From Sphingobacterium sp. UBA5670 (GTDB lineage Bacteria; Bacteroidota; Bacteroidia; Sphingobacteriales; Sphingobacteriaceae), in the NCBI RefSeq assembly GCF_002420705.1, contig NZ_DIIM01000003.1, positions 1 through 22,313 on the forward strand: a DNA stretch of 22,313 bases, written 5' to 3'. Shown here piece by piece: positions 9,401 to 16,814 of the stretch (position 1 is the first letter of the stretch; each line of letters starts with the position of its first letter). The position numbers and the translations under genes are program-made. Under the pieces are notes generated by a model, which was given only the letters and a program-made list of their open reading frames with translations, had not been told where the DNA came from and searched no databases.

Positions 9401-9624
9401 TCTGACTTGGCTTGAATTTCGAATGTTCCAGCACCATTGGTTGAGGTGACAGATTTTGTGTTATTTTTAATAAAAACCGTCGCCCCAGGCAGAGGTCGGT
9501 TATTGTTTAGTACTTTTCCCGTTATCTTCGTTTGTGCAAAAGAGAATAACTGGAACAGCATTAGGCTAAATAGAAGCGGGATTATTCTCGTCCACTTCCT
9601 TTTGGTGTAGATGTCCATTTCCAT
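6451..9624 (-). CDS. SusC/RagA-family TonB-dependent transporter (SusC1)
   Basis: About 1,057-aa outer-membrane TonB-linked importer. Numbered from the ATG at 9624, there is a signal peptide (about 1-30, ending LFSFAQ) and a carboxypeptidase-regulatory-like beta domain (about 32-104, TKITGKVLNNNRPLPGATVF). The plug domain (about 115-258) includes PLYVIDGIPTSEDE and the family-typical DVLKDASAAALYGARANNG. The 22-strand barrel follows and ends with an aromatic residue (GVQFEF). No STN domain is present, so ECF-sigma transsignalling is not expected. The open frame extends to a TTG at 9672, but ATGs at 9624 and 9618 lie directly before the signal peptide, so 9624 is preferred. A 246-bp gap upstream holds two LacI-like palindromes, suggesting separate control from the CAZyme locus to the right. 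Confidence 0.95.
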   Translation of the reverse strand: MEMDIYTKRKWTRIIPLLFSLMLFQLFSFAQTKITGKVLNNNRPLPGATVFIKNNTKSVTSTNGAGTFEIQAKSDDILVVKSVGFETQEIALGGRQNVSVNLVESSNELGEAIVTGYTTINRKKSTGSIASVTSKDIENLPAASIDVLLQGKLPGVNVQNFTGQPGMKTSLVIRGNTNIPRSNNDFDADNLTSNPLYVIDGIPTSEDEIKSFNVTGTNFLASLNPNDIESVDVLKDASAAALYGARANNGVILIKTKRGQLGRPKFSLNTYQGYVTKPATVATLIGAAERRKKLELIYKFANDAQLQTIPQLLTDSLNPAFNNNNDYQDLFYQSGYVQNYDLSVSGATENLNYRVSGGMYNEKGIVKSTGLKRYSFTSNLIFNITKQLEFLTNFKASTNRRMDGKGSTEFLKTNRYRNVFAINPVDMPTSLLGMSQDDINSIVNPYDYQRNDNINVDLSGVGELRYTFLKDFRLSTRSIINYSTAKNDFASPSILNTDGLAYAKSTYTQYRKYLLTNSLLWTKSLNDVHNFTATAVQEYETRKNEGLYLLGKDIPNDNIQVIKGVSSQNLNGYSDQSTYAKLSFLGAFHYDYKSKYLLDAVWRADASSRFGKNNKWGYFPSVGAGWIVSEEPFMESKEWVDELKLRASWGRTGDESSIGDNDRYNAFVAGDGSYPGNSGNTYGGGTAIIPNYQGITNDNITWQKSDTWNAGFDAYLLKGRLTINFDTYVRTTTGQMLQIWIPEYSGYLQTFTNAAGVRNSGIEINIQGKVFEKSKEFQWIPQLNLSFNKNVVTALPSGNRDLYYDGGVYVVGKPLNMFYGYLVNGAISSSNDIIVNPYTGAVGATKWGTLKPGYPNWVDVNGDYKISDAVGENDMTFFGDPNPKVTGGFINNFTYKGFSLQVLTTFTFGRDIINNTFARRMSNGFFYGNPIDLSKASIGDLDKYNFWQQEGDMARYPAANPYMGLYAWRAGQSMFMEPGWYVRIKNINLAYRFNKGQNPWMNRLGINSLRLYGTVDNVHMFQKFSGVDAEMVDARGFDYGDGYPLPSKYTLGVQFEF

Positions 9625-9722
9625 AAATTGGGTTTGGTTTATAGTGTTCTTTTCGACACTAAAATCTTCCAATTTATCAATATATCAAAACCTCGATTTT
9701 GCTAAAAATGGTGCTTTTGAAA

Positions 9723-9760
9723 ACACAATCGATTGCGTTTTGTTACGCAATCGATTTCGC
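9723..9760. promoter_or_regulatory. Paired LacI/PurR-like operator palindromes upstream of susC1
   Basis: Two near-identical 16-bp sites lie side by side: acacaatcgattgcgt (9723-9738) and acgcaatcgatttcgc (9745-9760). Each is centred on a CG with flanking AAT/ATT, and together they fit ACRCAATCGATTKCGY. This resembles LacI/GalR-family operators (PurR consensus ACGCAAACGTTTGCGT). The centres are 22 bp apart, about two helical turns, so two dimers could bind the same face. The sites lie about 100-136 bp before the susC1 ATG. The outer halves also make a perfect 12-bp inverted repeat (9727-9738 / 9745-9756), so a hairpin or weak terminator for the preceding gene is the alternative. No LacI-type gene is in the window. 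Confidence 0.6.
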
Positions 9761-9870
9761 TATTTTCAAAATGTTAAAAAATCTTAATTTTTTTGTAACG
9801 TCAAAAACTTTTTTCATAGAACGTACTGCATTTCGTCTATTTATGAGTAATTTCTTAAATCAAATTCTCA

Positions 9871-12096
9871 TCAAGGAAACTCCACCACAAACGTCCGGTT
9901 ATCCCTCCGGGTATTGTACGTACTTTTTCCGACTTGATTAATCACGTAGCCAAACCCCCTATTGGGGCCGTTGGATAAGCTGTTATTGCAAATATGTTTG
10001 AGCCTTACGCCGGGTTTTACCGGCACTTCCACCGAACTTTCGATCCGAATCGGATTGACCAGCACATCATATATTCCAAATGCATAAGCCTCATGTTGCA
10101 CTACTTCATTGGCAACTTTGTAAGCTGCAAAGCCGTCACGTGTCCCCTGCTCACTTCGATAGGCCGCCTGATTCGGCGCATCATAGGGGCTTTCACACTG
10201 AAAGAAATAAGTCCGGCCATAATTACCGGTCCAATAGGTTTGATACTCCTGAAAATGTTCATTAAACAAAGCATACATGGTCATATGGTCTCCATTGACC
10301 ACCAAACCATTACGTGTGGTATTGATGTCCCAGCCAACACTGCCCTTTACCCCGTGATCGGCACGCCATATCCAAAAGTGGTCGCCAATCACATCATTGC
10401 TATTGATAATAACCGATTGGTCTACATGGACTTTGTCGGCTCGAAATCCGCCAATACGCAAAAATAAATCCGCCAACAGGGTTGGGTTACGGTCATGTCT
10501 TATGCTGCTCTTTTCTTGACCCACCTCAATCAAACTATGGGAGCTATAATGTGCATCAAACATCAATGAGGCTACAGTGACACCCGCAACATCATCAACG
10601 TCTATTGCGGTATGCGGATTGGCTGAACCAGGGATCAAGGTCGCTAGCCCCAGTCCGAGTATGATGGTATTGGCCTTGCTGACATGAAGAGGTTCGGATA
10701 ACTCATACATCCCGGGCGTAATCAACAGATGCTTACCCCGCTGCAACTGTCGGTTCATTTCCGCTGCTGAATCGCCGGGCTTCACGACATAAAAATCTTC
10801 TACTACATCAATAATATCACCCGCCCCCATATTGTTCCGCGTATAGGATACACCAGCATGATTATGTTGTAATGCAGGACGAAAAACCTTGTAACGCCCA
10901 TCCTGATCAAAAAATAAAAAGGGTTTCTCGCGAATTATAGGTGTTGTTGGAATCACTGTCACATTGCCTCCAGAAGCCCAGTTATTTTGATAGCTATTTT
11001 TATCGACTGTGGGGCCAAAGTCTACTCCCTGAAAACAATAGTTGTATTTAATTTCTTCAAATTTTCCTCTTCCTTTGTTTAGAAACGAGTTTCGTGTATA
11101 CCACTGCTGTTGATTTTTGGAACCCGCTGCCGCTTCAAAATAACAGTCCGCAGTATAACCACCACTAACCCATCCATTTGCCCATTGATTGCGCACGACC
11201 CGGGTGGAATAAATACGACGTAGGGGGGCCGCTTGGGAAACCGCCCATTTAAATGTTTGCTCTTCCTCATAGCTCTCCGAACCAATGACAGAAAGGTTCT
11301 CAGCTGCACGCCAGAATGTACAGGTCCCGTTCCCATCGGCAAGATGTGGCGGCGTATGTATATTGGAAACCGCAACATCATAAGGCACTTTGCCCAATCC
11401 AGCAATCTGCACATAAAAAGGAATCTTCAATAGCCCGGCATCCTTATAGTCGCCCGACTTAAAAAGCAGCGCATAACGATTGGGACTGAATTCCTGCCCA
11501 AACATCTGTTCATGGAGCTGATTGACCTCCATGCCGACACGAGCCTTATGATCTGCTGGACTATAAACATACGTATTTTCACCAAACAGCTGGAGCTCTA
11601 GACTCAATCGTGCAACAAACTCTCCTTTTACGGTCTGGATCTCATAATAGTAGTCATATGGACTACCTGCGAGCACTTGATCCATAAATTTGGGCTGCGT
11701 GACTTTGGCAATAGTTTGATAATCGCCCAACCTGCCCTGGCTCCGTCGAATCAGAAAGGGCCCTTTCATCTTTTTATCGATCAGCCGTTTACTGAAGTTA
11801 AGGCCTATTCGTCCCTGTTGGATGAAGACTTCTGGACCACCTGCTTGGGATTTATCTTTTTCAACAGCCGCTTGCGGCCTGGCTTTCGTCACAGCTATTT
11901 CACCTAGGCCATTTGGACCTTCTGCAAGCTCACGCGGATCAGATTGCTGTGCCAGGACGGCGGTTACTGTAGTTCCCTGCGCCCCAGCATAAGCTACTTT
12001 ACCTAGATTAGCGTTTGTTCTTGCAAGGGCGGGTTGTATCATCAACAACGCTACAACAGGCTTGATATAGTTTCTAAATGGCTGCATAAGTTTCAT
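9871..12096 (-). CDS. Secreted beta-helix protein, GH55-like ('coagulation factor 5/8 type' group), putative glycosidase
   Basis: 741-aa predicted secreted protein. A signal peptide (about 1-25, ending QPALA) is followed by a low-complexity linker to about 85 and an FN3-like beta domain (about 88-172). A long catalytic-type right-handed beta-helix region occupies about 200-741. Recognisable conserved blocks are SPNRYALLFKSGDY (204-217), FYVQIAGLGKVPYDV (227-241), KWAVSQAAPLRR (283-294), REKPFLFF (389-396), RGKHLLITPGMY (453-464), IWRADHG (576-582), NEHFQEYQTYWTG (612-624) and ESPYDAPNQAA (635-645). From memory these match a family in Actinobacteria and Bacteroidota often labelled 'coagulation factor 5/8 type' or 'adenylyl cyclase', some of whose members I associate with GH55 exo-beta-1,3-glucanases. 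The GH55 assignment and the catalytic glutamate (E613 or E635 are candidates) are unconfirmed. The start ATG is 4 nt after the GH2 stop, implying coupled translation. Confidence 0.6.
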   Translation of the reverse strand: MKLMQPFRNYIKPVVALLMIQPALARTNANLGKVAYAGAQGTTVTAVLAQQSDPRELAEGPNGLGEIAVTKARPQAAVEKDKSQAGGPEVFIQQGRIGLNFSKRLIDKKMKGPFLIRRSQGRLGDYQTIAKVTQPKFMDQVLAGSPYDYYYEIQTVKGEFVARLSLELQLFGENTYVYSPADHKARVGMEVNQLHEQMFGQEFSPNRYALLFKSGDYKDAGLLKIPFYVQIAGLGKVPYDVAVSNIHTPPHLADGNGTCTFWRAAENLSVIGSESYEEEQTFKWAVSQAAPLRRIYSTRVVRNQWANGWVSGGYTADCYFEAAAGSKNQQQWYTRNSFLNKGRGKFEEIKYNYCFQGVDFGPTVDKNSYQNNWASGGNVTVIPTTPIIREKPFLFFDQDGRYKVFRPALQHNHAGVSYTRNNMGAGDIIDVVEDFYVVKPGDSAAEMNRQLQRGKHLLITPGMYELSEPLHVSKANTIILGLGLATLIPGSANPHTAIDVDDVAGVTVASLMFDAHYSSHSLIEVGQEKSSIRHDRNPTLLADLFLRIGGFRADKVHVDQSVIINSNDVIGDHFWIWRADHGVKGSVGWDINTTRNGLVVNGDHMTMYALFNEHFQEYQTYWTGNYGRTYFFQCESPYDAPNQAAYRSEQGTRDGFAAYKVANEVVQHEAYAFGIYDVLVNPIRIESSVEVPVKPGVRLKHICNNSLSNGPNRGFGYVINQVGKSTYNTRRDNRTFVVEFP

Positions 12097-12100
12097 TTAT

Positions 12101-14839
12101 TTATGGGTTGACTGACTGGTTTATCTTTTTTAGTCGGATCGCATTCAGCATCGGCTCACCTTTCTTAGGAATAAAGGAAATCGCCAAGCTTCGGCCATCG
12201 TGCACCTTCGTCGAAAATTTTCGACGAAGCACCCTAAATGCCCCGACTTCACGCAGGACATTTAAATCCGTAGCAAGTACATCATCTCCAATGCGAATGT
12301 CAAAAACGCGATCTATCCCCTTTTCCTCCTGTTTCTTTTCCCGCTGGTCGAGATCATACAAGAGATTTTTCTTGATATTCGGGCCGTCCAATTCGGCAAA
12401 AAGCAATTCGATCTCGTAATCGCCTTGAGGTAGATCAAATCGGTAGGATTCCAATCCCTGCAATTGCGTTTGGAAGAGCGGATCATCTTCCGTACCACGA
12501 ATGTTAACATCGGTCCCCAGGTTTTCCCGCCCTGTATTTTTCAGACGATACTTTTCGCCCTTTACATAACCCCAGCTTCCCCTCTCATAGGGCTGGTCTG
12601 GGAACCACCGGTTTCCCATCGAATCAATGTATTCCCGATTGTCACCCACATTAATGCGGAGTTCTTTCCAGTTTTTATCCTTCTTTAGATCATAGGGCAA
12701 CACCTCGCAATCCAACATAGATTCATCCATAACGCTTAATTTTCCGTTATGGAAAGCCATGGCTTTCACGACATGTGATCCACGACTTAGGCTTAGGGGC
12801 CAAATTATCATCCGATCCACTGGTTTCCTTGCGCCCAACGACACATCATCCAGCAGGAGCTCCACGGAATCAGCATTACTGAATATGGGCAACTGCAGCG
12901 ATCCAGAACCTATCAATGCGGAGTCAGCATCAGTCCGTACGCCCCATTTTTTTCCATGCGTGACACCGATCTTAATAAAAGGTTCTGGTCTTAAATAAGC
13001 CTGGTAAAGGAAATACGTGTTTTTTTCTTTCCTATCCCAAGTCAACAGGCCTTTGGTATTGATGTGCGGCATGCTTTCTTCGCGGGTTTCTGAATTAAAA
13101 TCCGAGAGATTCCATGCCGCCCCGCCGGAAACAAAGGACTTCTGTAAGATGTCGTTGAGATATCCCTGGTGATATAGGACGGCATACTCGATACTTTTAT
13201 CGAAACGGATCGGTTTACTGGCCTGTATCCTATAATCGGCATCTGCCCCATATTCGGTAACCAAAAGTGGTTTATCGGGCAACTGCTGATGAATATGTTC
13301 TAGCTGCCTCCCAAAATCAGCAATTTTACCACCATACCAACCCGGATACAGGTTCCAGCCCACAAGCATGGGGATCTTGGTCAGTCCTGTCCGATGATAG
13401 AGCTCAAAATTGCCATGGTTGGCAATCATGGTATAACGGGTTGAGTCTTCGTTACGTGTAAGCTTTTCCAATTGCTGCGCCAAGGATACCACCGATTTAA
13501 AATATTTTTCCTGACGGTCTTTATCTTTCGGAAAATGGGGACGCAGAAAGATTTCGTTCATATAACCCCAGATAATGATACTTGGATGATTAAAATATTG
13601 CCTAATCATCTCTTTCTGCATCTGAAAACTATGTTCGGCAAAAGCAGGGCTTTCTGTAATCTCATTCACAAGTGGAATTTCTACCGATGCCAGGATCCCG
13701 AGGCTGTCACAAGCTTTCAGTATCGCGGGATCCTGCGGATAATGGGCCACACGCAAGAAATTGCCCCCCATCGATTTTAACTTTACAAGATCCTGTATTT
13801 GTAGAACATCGGGGACGGCATTGGCCATACCTTTAAAATCCTGATGTCGACTTGCACCGATTAGTTTCAGTGCTTTTCCGTTTAAGAAAAACCCTTTTTC
13901 GGGATCGAATGAAAACCAGCGGAAGCCCACGGAATTATCCAGATGGTCCAGCTGTCGGCCCTTGGAATCATAAATCCGCGTTATCAAACGATATAAGTAT
14001 GGCACGTCTGGCGACCACAATCTTGGCTGCTTAATTTGGGACATGTCCAAACGGAAATTATGACCAGCATGGGGCTTCAGGTTTTCTTTTTGCCGTACCG
14101 TTTTTATCGTCACTCCATCGGCATCAACAAGCGTAGTTTCAATCACAACCGCTTGTTGTGATGCGGAAGCATTCTGAATCGCTCCATCAAGATTAATTGT
14201 CGCATTTACGCCTGCATCAACTTTTGCATTTACGCGCAAACCACTACTTCCATAAACTGGATCAGCAAAATGAATCTGATCTAACAGGAGCAAAGACACT
14301 TTTCGGTATATACCTCCAAAAAACGTAAAATCGCCACTTAATGGCGCAATATCCTGATTGAAGCGATTGGTGACTTGAATGGCAATGGTATTTCTTGCAT
14401 TTTCCTTTCGGTGCAGATAATCTGTAATATCGACATGGAAAGCCGTATAGCCCCCACGATGGGCTTTTACTTCCTTTCCATTAACCAATATTAGTGCTTC
14501 CTGATTGGCGGCCCCCACATGAAGTACGATTCGTTTATTTTGCCAGCTCGTTTTCCAACGTAAGGTATTTTGGTATTGTGTGGCACCACGATAATAGCCA
14601 GGCGTATCGTCCATGACATCAGTGATATTCCAGCTATGCGGAAGATTCACGGTTTGTTGCTGTTGCTTCGCTATCCGGCCCACAGAATCGTCGTATTTCC
14701 TGAATTTCCAGTTTGACGAGAAATCAACGGAAACTCTTCCATCCAGTATAGTTTGCGCATGTACGCTCCAAGAGAAAAATAGACAGCCTATATAGCATAG
14801 GTTGATAAGTTGTTTAAATATAATATTCATGTATAGCAT
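12101..14839 (-). CDS. GH2-family glycoside hydrolase with C-terminal malectin-like domain
   Basis: 912-aa predicted secreted exo-glycosidase of the beta-galactosidase/glucuronidase superfamily. Signal peptide: about 1-29 (ending WSVHAQ). Domains in order: GH2 sugar-binding jelly roll (about 35-185, with TVNLPHSWN and YYRGATQYQ), Ig-like GH2 domain (about 190-305), TIM barrel (about 310-620), a linking beta domain (about 620-715) and a malectin-like carbohydrate-binding domain (about 727-905, INVGDNREYIDS to FIPKKGEPMLNAIRL). The acid/base is E429 in IIIWGYMNEI and the nucleophile E529 in LLVTEYGAD. The spacing of 100 residues is typical. FLRVAHYPQDP (361-371) is the usual GH2 barrel motif. 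The exact substrate sugar cannot be told. The ATG at 14839 directly follows the TAA of the regulator gene, and a second ATG at 14830 is an equally good start. Coupling to a sensor gene and to the beta-helix gene suggests one degradative pathway. Confidence 0.92.
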   Translation of the reverse strand: MLYMNIIFKQLINLCYIGCLFFSWSVHAQTILDGRVSVDFSSNWKFRKYDDSVGRIAKQQQQTVNLPHSWNITDVMDDTPGYYRGATQYQNTLRWKTSWQNKRIVLHVGAANQEALILVNGKEVKAHRGGYTAFHVDITDYLHRKENARNTIAIQVTNRFNQDIAPLSGDFTFFGGIYRKVSLLLLDQIHFADPVYGSSGLRVNAKVDAGVNATINLDGAIQNASASQQAVVIETTLVDADGVTIKTVRQKENLKPHAGHNFRLDMSQIKQPRLWSPDVPYLYRLITRIYDSKGRQLDHLDNSVGFRWFSFDPEKGFFLNGKALKLIGASRHQDFKGMANAVPDVLQIQDLVKLKSMGGNFLRVAHYPQDPAILKACDSLGILASVEIPLVNEITESPAFAEHSFQMQKEMIRQYFNHPSIIIWGYMNEIFLRPHFPKDKDRQEKYFKSVVSLAQQLEKLTRNEDSTRYTMIANHGNFELYHRTGLTKIPMLVGWNLYPGWYGGKIADFGRQLEHIHQQLPDKPLLVTEYGADADYRIQASKPIRFDKSIEYAVLYHQGYLNDILQKSFVSGGAAWNLSDFNSETREESMPHINTKGLLTWDRKEKNTYFLYQAYLRPEPFIKIGVTHGKKWGVRTDADSALIGSGSLQLPIFSNADSVELLLDDVSLGARKPVDRMIIWPLSLSRGSHVVKAMAFHNGKLSVMDESMLDCEVLPYDLKKDKNWKELRINVGDNREYIDSMGNRWFPDQPYERGSWGYVKGEKYRLKNTGRENLGTDVNIRGTEDDPLFQTQLQGLESYRFDLPQGDYEIELLFAELDGPNIKKNLLYDLDQREKKQEEKGIDRVFDIRIGDDVLATDLNVLREVGAFRVLRRKFSTKVHDGRSLAISFIPKKGEPMLNAIRLKKINQSVNP

Positions 14840-16762
14840 TTATGTTGGTCGATCCAGCGCCTGTAGCACCAATCTTGTCCAACCTGATTTTTCATTTTTT
14901 TTATGTTTTTTGCCACTTGTGGTCAAGATGTCTTTTACCTTGCTGGCATAATTCCAGCAGGTACTCTGCCGAATACCCAATTTCTGCGAAAGCTTATAGG
15001 AAGATATGTCGCCCTGATGGAAATGGACCAGATAAACCAGATAAAAAGCTTTATTAATTGGAATACGGACATTTTCAAAAATTGTATTGTTCAACACAGA
15101 TTCTTCATAAGTACATTTGGTACACCTTCGGCTATAGGGTGTTTTACCTGCACAATAATTGGCATGTCCACATTTTAGACAACGGTACTCCTTTTTCCAC
15201 TTCAAGTCGGACAAGATCTTATAACAGGTCTCCTTATCTGGGTATTTGATCCCAAATTCCTCAAAATTCATTTCCTTAGAAAGTACGCGATCATCGGTAA
15301 TCCGTTCAATATTGGTCTGCAAGTTTTTATTGTCCTTTGTCAACAACTGGTTCATGCGGTTAATCTCTTCCGATTGTGCCCGTAGCAGGCTATTCATTTC
15401 TTTCAGTTCGCGATTTTGATCCTTAATAATTTCGGATTTTTCCAGCAATTCTTCTGATTTCTGCATCACTTCCAGCGTACGTTCCTGCACTTTCCGTTCG
15501 AGATCCCTGTTGTGCATCTCCTGAAGCTTCTCATTGATCTTCATCTGTTCTATAACTCTTTTTTGTGCTCTTTCTTTTCTATTTTTCAATAGCCGGACCT
15601 TATCATGAATCGCGAACGAGAGGAAAGTCATCTCCAGCACAAAGCCAAATGTGATGCTATAATGTCCGATAGAGCTGGGCAGAAAACGTGCATAACCCAA
15701 TACATAGATTACTTTCAATACAAAGCCCAAAAAAAGAAAGGTATAGGCAAGCACGAAATAGCGGGCTGGACGATAGTTTTTTTTCCATAGCCATATCCCC
15801 GAGAAAAAAGCAGCTGACAACGGCACTATCTCAACAAATTTATAGATAAACCAATTTTGGTTAAAACCCAGGCAATACACAAAAAACAGGATTCTCAGGA
15901 TAATGATCAAGTTCAGCAACTGGTTCAACCGAGGTTCTCTTTGTTTTACATGGAGCAGGGATTTCGTAAATAGTAAAGCAAACACACTGACACAGCAAAC
16001 AAAAACGGCTGTTGCGTATTGATTGAACCAGGGATTCCCCGGCCATAGATATTGAAAAGCAACGCCATCGGAAGACATCTCGTATAATCCTACACACAAT
16101 ATATAGAGGACATAATACAGGTATTGGCGTCCTCTCACGGCAAAATACATCAGTAGATTATTGAAACTAAACAGAATGATCATCCCATAGAACAGGCCGA
16201 AAGTAAAGTATTCGGTCAACGTATACTGAACAAAACGATCTAGAGTACGATAGACCAGAATGACGTTGACCATCTGTCTTGAACGTACCTTAAAATAAGC
16301 CTCGTAAGTCCCTCTCTGCAATGAAGGAATTAAAAATTCAAAATTCTTATGCATGAATTGCCTGTTCTCGAAATCAATTGAGGCGCCGGTCTGATAGTGA
16401 GCAAAGCCACCCGCACCATTGGGAATATATGCCTCCACCACGTCGGCAGTCTGATCGAACAATTCCATCACCCGGTCGCGCGATATCTGTTGATCAAAAT
16501 GCATTCTCACCCTAAACCAATAGGTAGAGGAGCGATTGAAGTTTTTAGGGTAATACCGCTCGTTAGGTTTAAATTGCTGAGAATGCTCCGACGATCGTAT
16601 TTCCTCAAATGAGAGCATATTGCTGCTGTCTTCGAGATAGTATACCTCTGCAGTTTTAAAAATATGTTCGGCAGTACCCGACGATAAGGCTATGGGCTTT
16701 TGGCCAAATAGCAAACCCATTTGAAACAACAATAGCAAAATCACAAATCCGCGTATTTTCAT
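14840..16762 (-). CDS. 7TMR-DISM membrane sensor fused to an IS1595-type transposase zinc ribbon and HTH (putative transcription regulator)
   Basis: 640 aa from the ATG at 16762; ATG 16780 and GTG 16792 are upstream alternatives, but 16762 directly precedes the signal peptide (MKIRGFVILLLLFQMGLLFG). Domains: a periplasmic all-beta 7TMR-DISMED2-like region (about 25-180); seven hydrophobic helices (about 186-206, 213-235, 246-268, 279-299, 303-325, 333-355, 366-386); a cytoplasmic coiled coil (about 390-490, rich in K/E/L/N/Q); a zinc ribbon with C528xxC531 and C547xxC550; then helices with VRIPINKAFYLVYLVHF and an HTH (about 584-612, SYKLSQKLGIRQSTCWNYA). The last two modules look like the N-terminus of IS1595/ISXO2 transposases (Zn ribbon, then HTH), but the DDE nuclease is absent and the protein ends 28 residues later. 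DISMED2 domains are predicted sugar-binding folds, so sensing glycan and controlling the PUL is a reasonable inference. It lies between susD2 and two CAZyme genes. Confidence 0.8.
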   Translation of the reverse strand: MKIRGFVILLLLFQMGLLFGQKPIALSSGTAEHIFKTAEVYYLEDSSNMLSFEEIRSSEHSQQFKPNERYYPKNFNRSSTYWFRVRMHFDQQISRDRVMELFDQTADVVEAYIPNGAGGFAHYQTGASIDFENRQFMHKNFEFLIPSLQRGTYEAYFKVRSRQMVNVILVYRTLDRFVQYTLTEYFTFGLFYGMIILFSFNNLLMYFAVRGRQYLYYVLYILCVGLYEMSSDGVAFQYLWPGNPWFNQYATAVFVCCVSVFALLFTKSLLHVKQREPRLNQLLNLIIILRILFFVYCLGFNQNWFIYKFVEIVPLSAAFFSGIWLWKKNYRPARYFVLAYTFLFLGFVLKVIYVLGYARFLPSSIGHYSITFGFVLEMTFLSFAIHDKVRLLKNRKERAQKRVIEQMKINEKLQEMHNRDLERKVQERTLEVMQKSEELLEKSEIIKDQNRELKEMNSLLRAQSEEINRMNQLLTKDNKNLQTNIERITDDRVLSKEMNFEEFGIKYPDKETCYKILSDLKWKKEYRCLKCGHANYCAGKTPYSRRCTKCTYEESVLNNTIFENVRIPINKAFYLVYLVHFHQGDISSYKLSQKLGIRQSTCWNYASKVKDILTTSGKKHKKNEKSGWTRLVLQALDRPT

Positions 16763-16814
16763 CCTTTTTACGGTACACATAACTCGTCTCACCCCTTTCT
16801 TTTGGTTATTTATG

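Noticed and set aside
8861..9415. 184-codon plus-strand open frame opposite susC1
   Set aside because: It is antisense to the conserved regulatory-like and plug region of susC1 and its product shows no independent protein features.
9727..9756. Intrinsic terminator of the beta-helix gene
   Set aside because: The 12-bp stem is perfect, but on the minus strand it is followed by GTGTTTTC, a weak T-run, and it lies about 115 nt past the stop codon. The paired operator reading explains the internal palindromes better; it remains an alternative.
9994..10467. 157-codon plus-strand open frame
   Set aside because: It is the antisense shadow of the conserved C-terminal beta-helix region, with no supporting start context or protein features.
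9871..12096. Adenylyl cyclase or discoidin (F5/8C) protein
   Set aside because: Names of this kind are attached to relatives, but no cyclase catalytic motif or F5/8C domain is visible; the repeats and conserved blocks fit a beta-helix glycan-active protein.
14840..15330. An insertion sequence or transposase remnant at the end of the regulator gene
   Set aside because: The zinc ribbon and HTH are in frame with the coiled coil and seven TM helices, with no frameshift, no DDE domain, no terminal repeats and no target duplication. It is part of an intact fusion protein.
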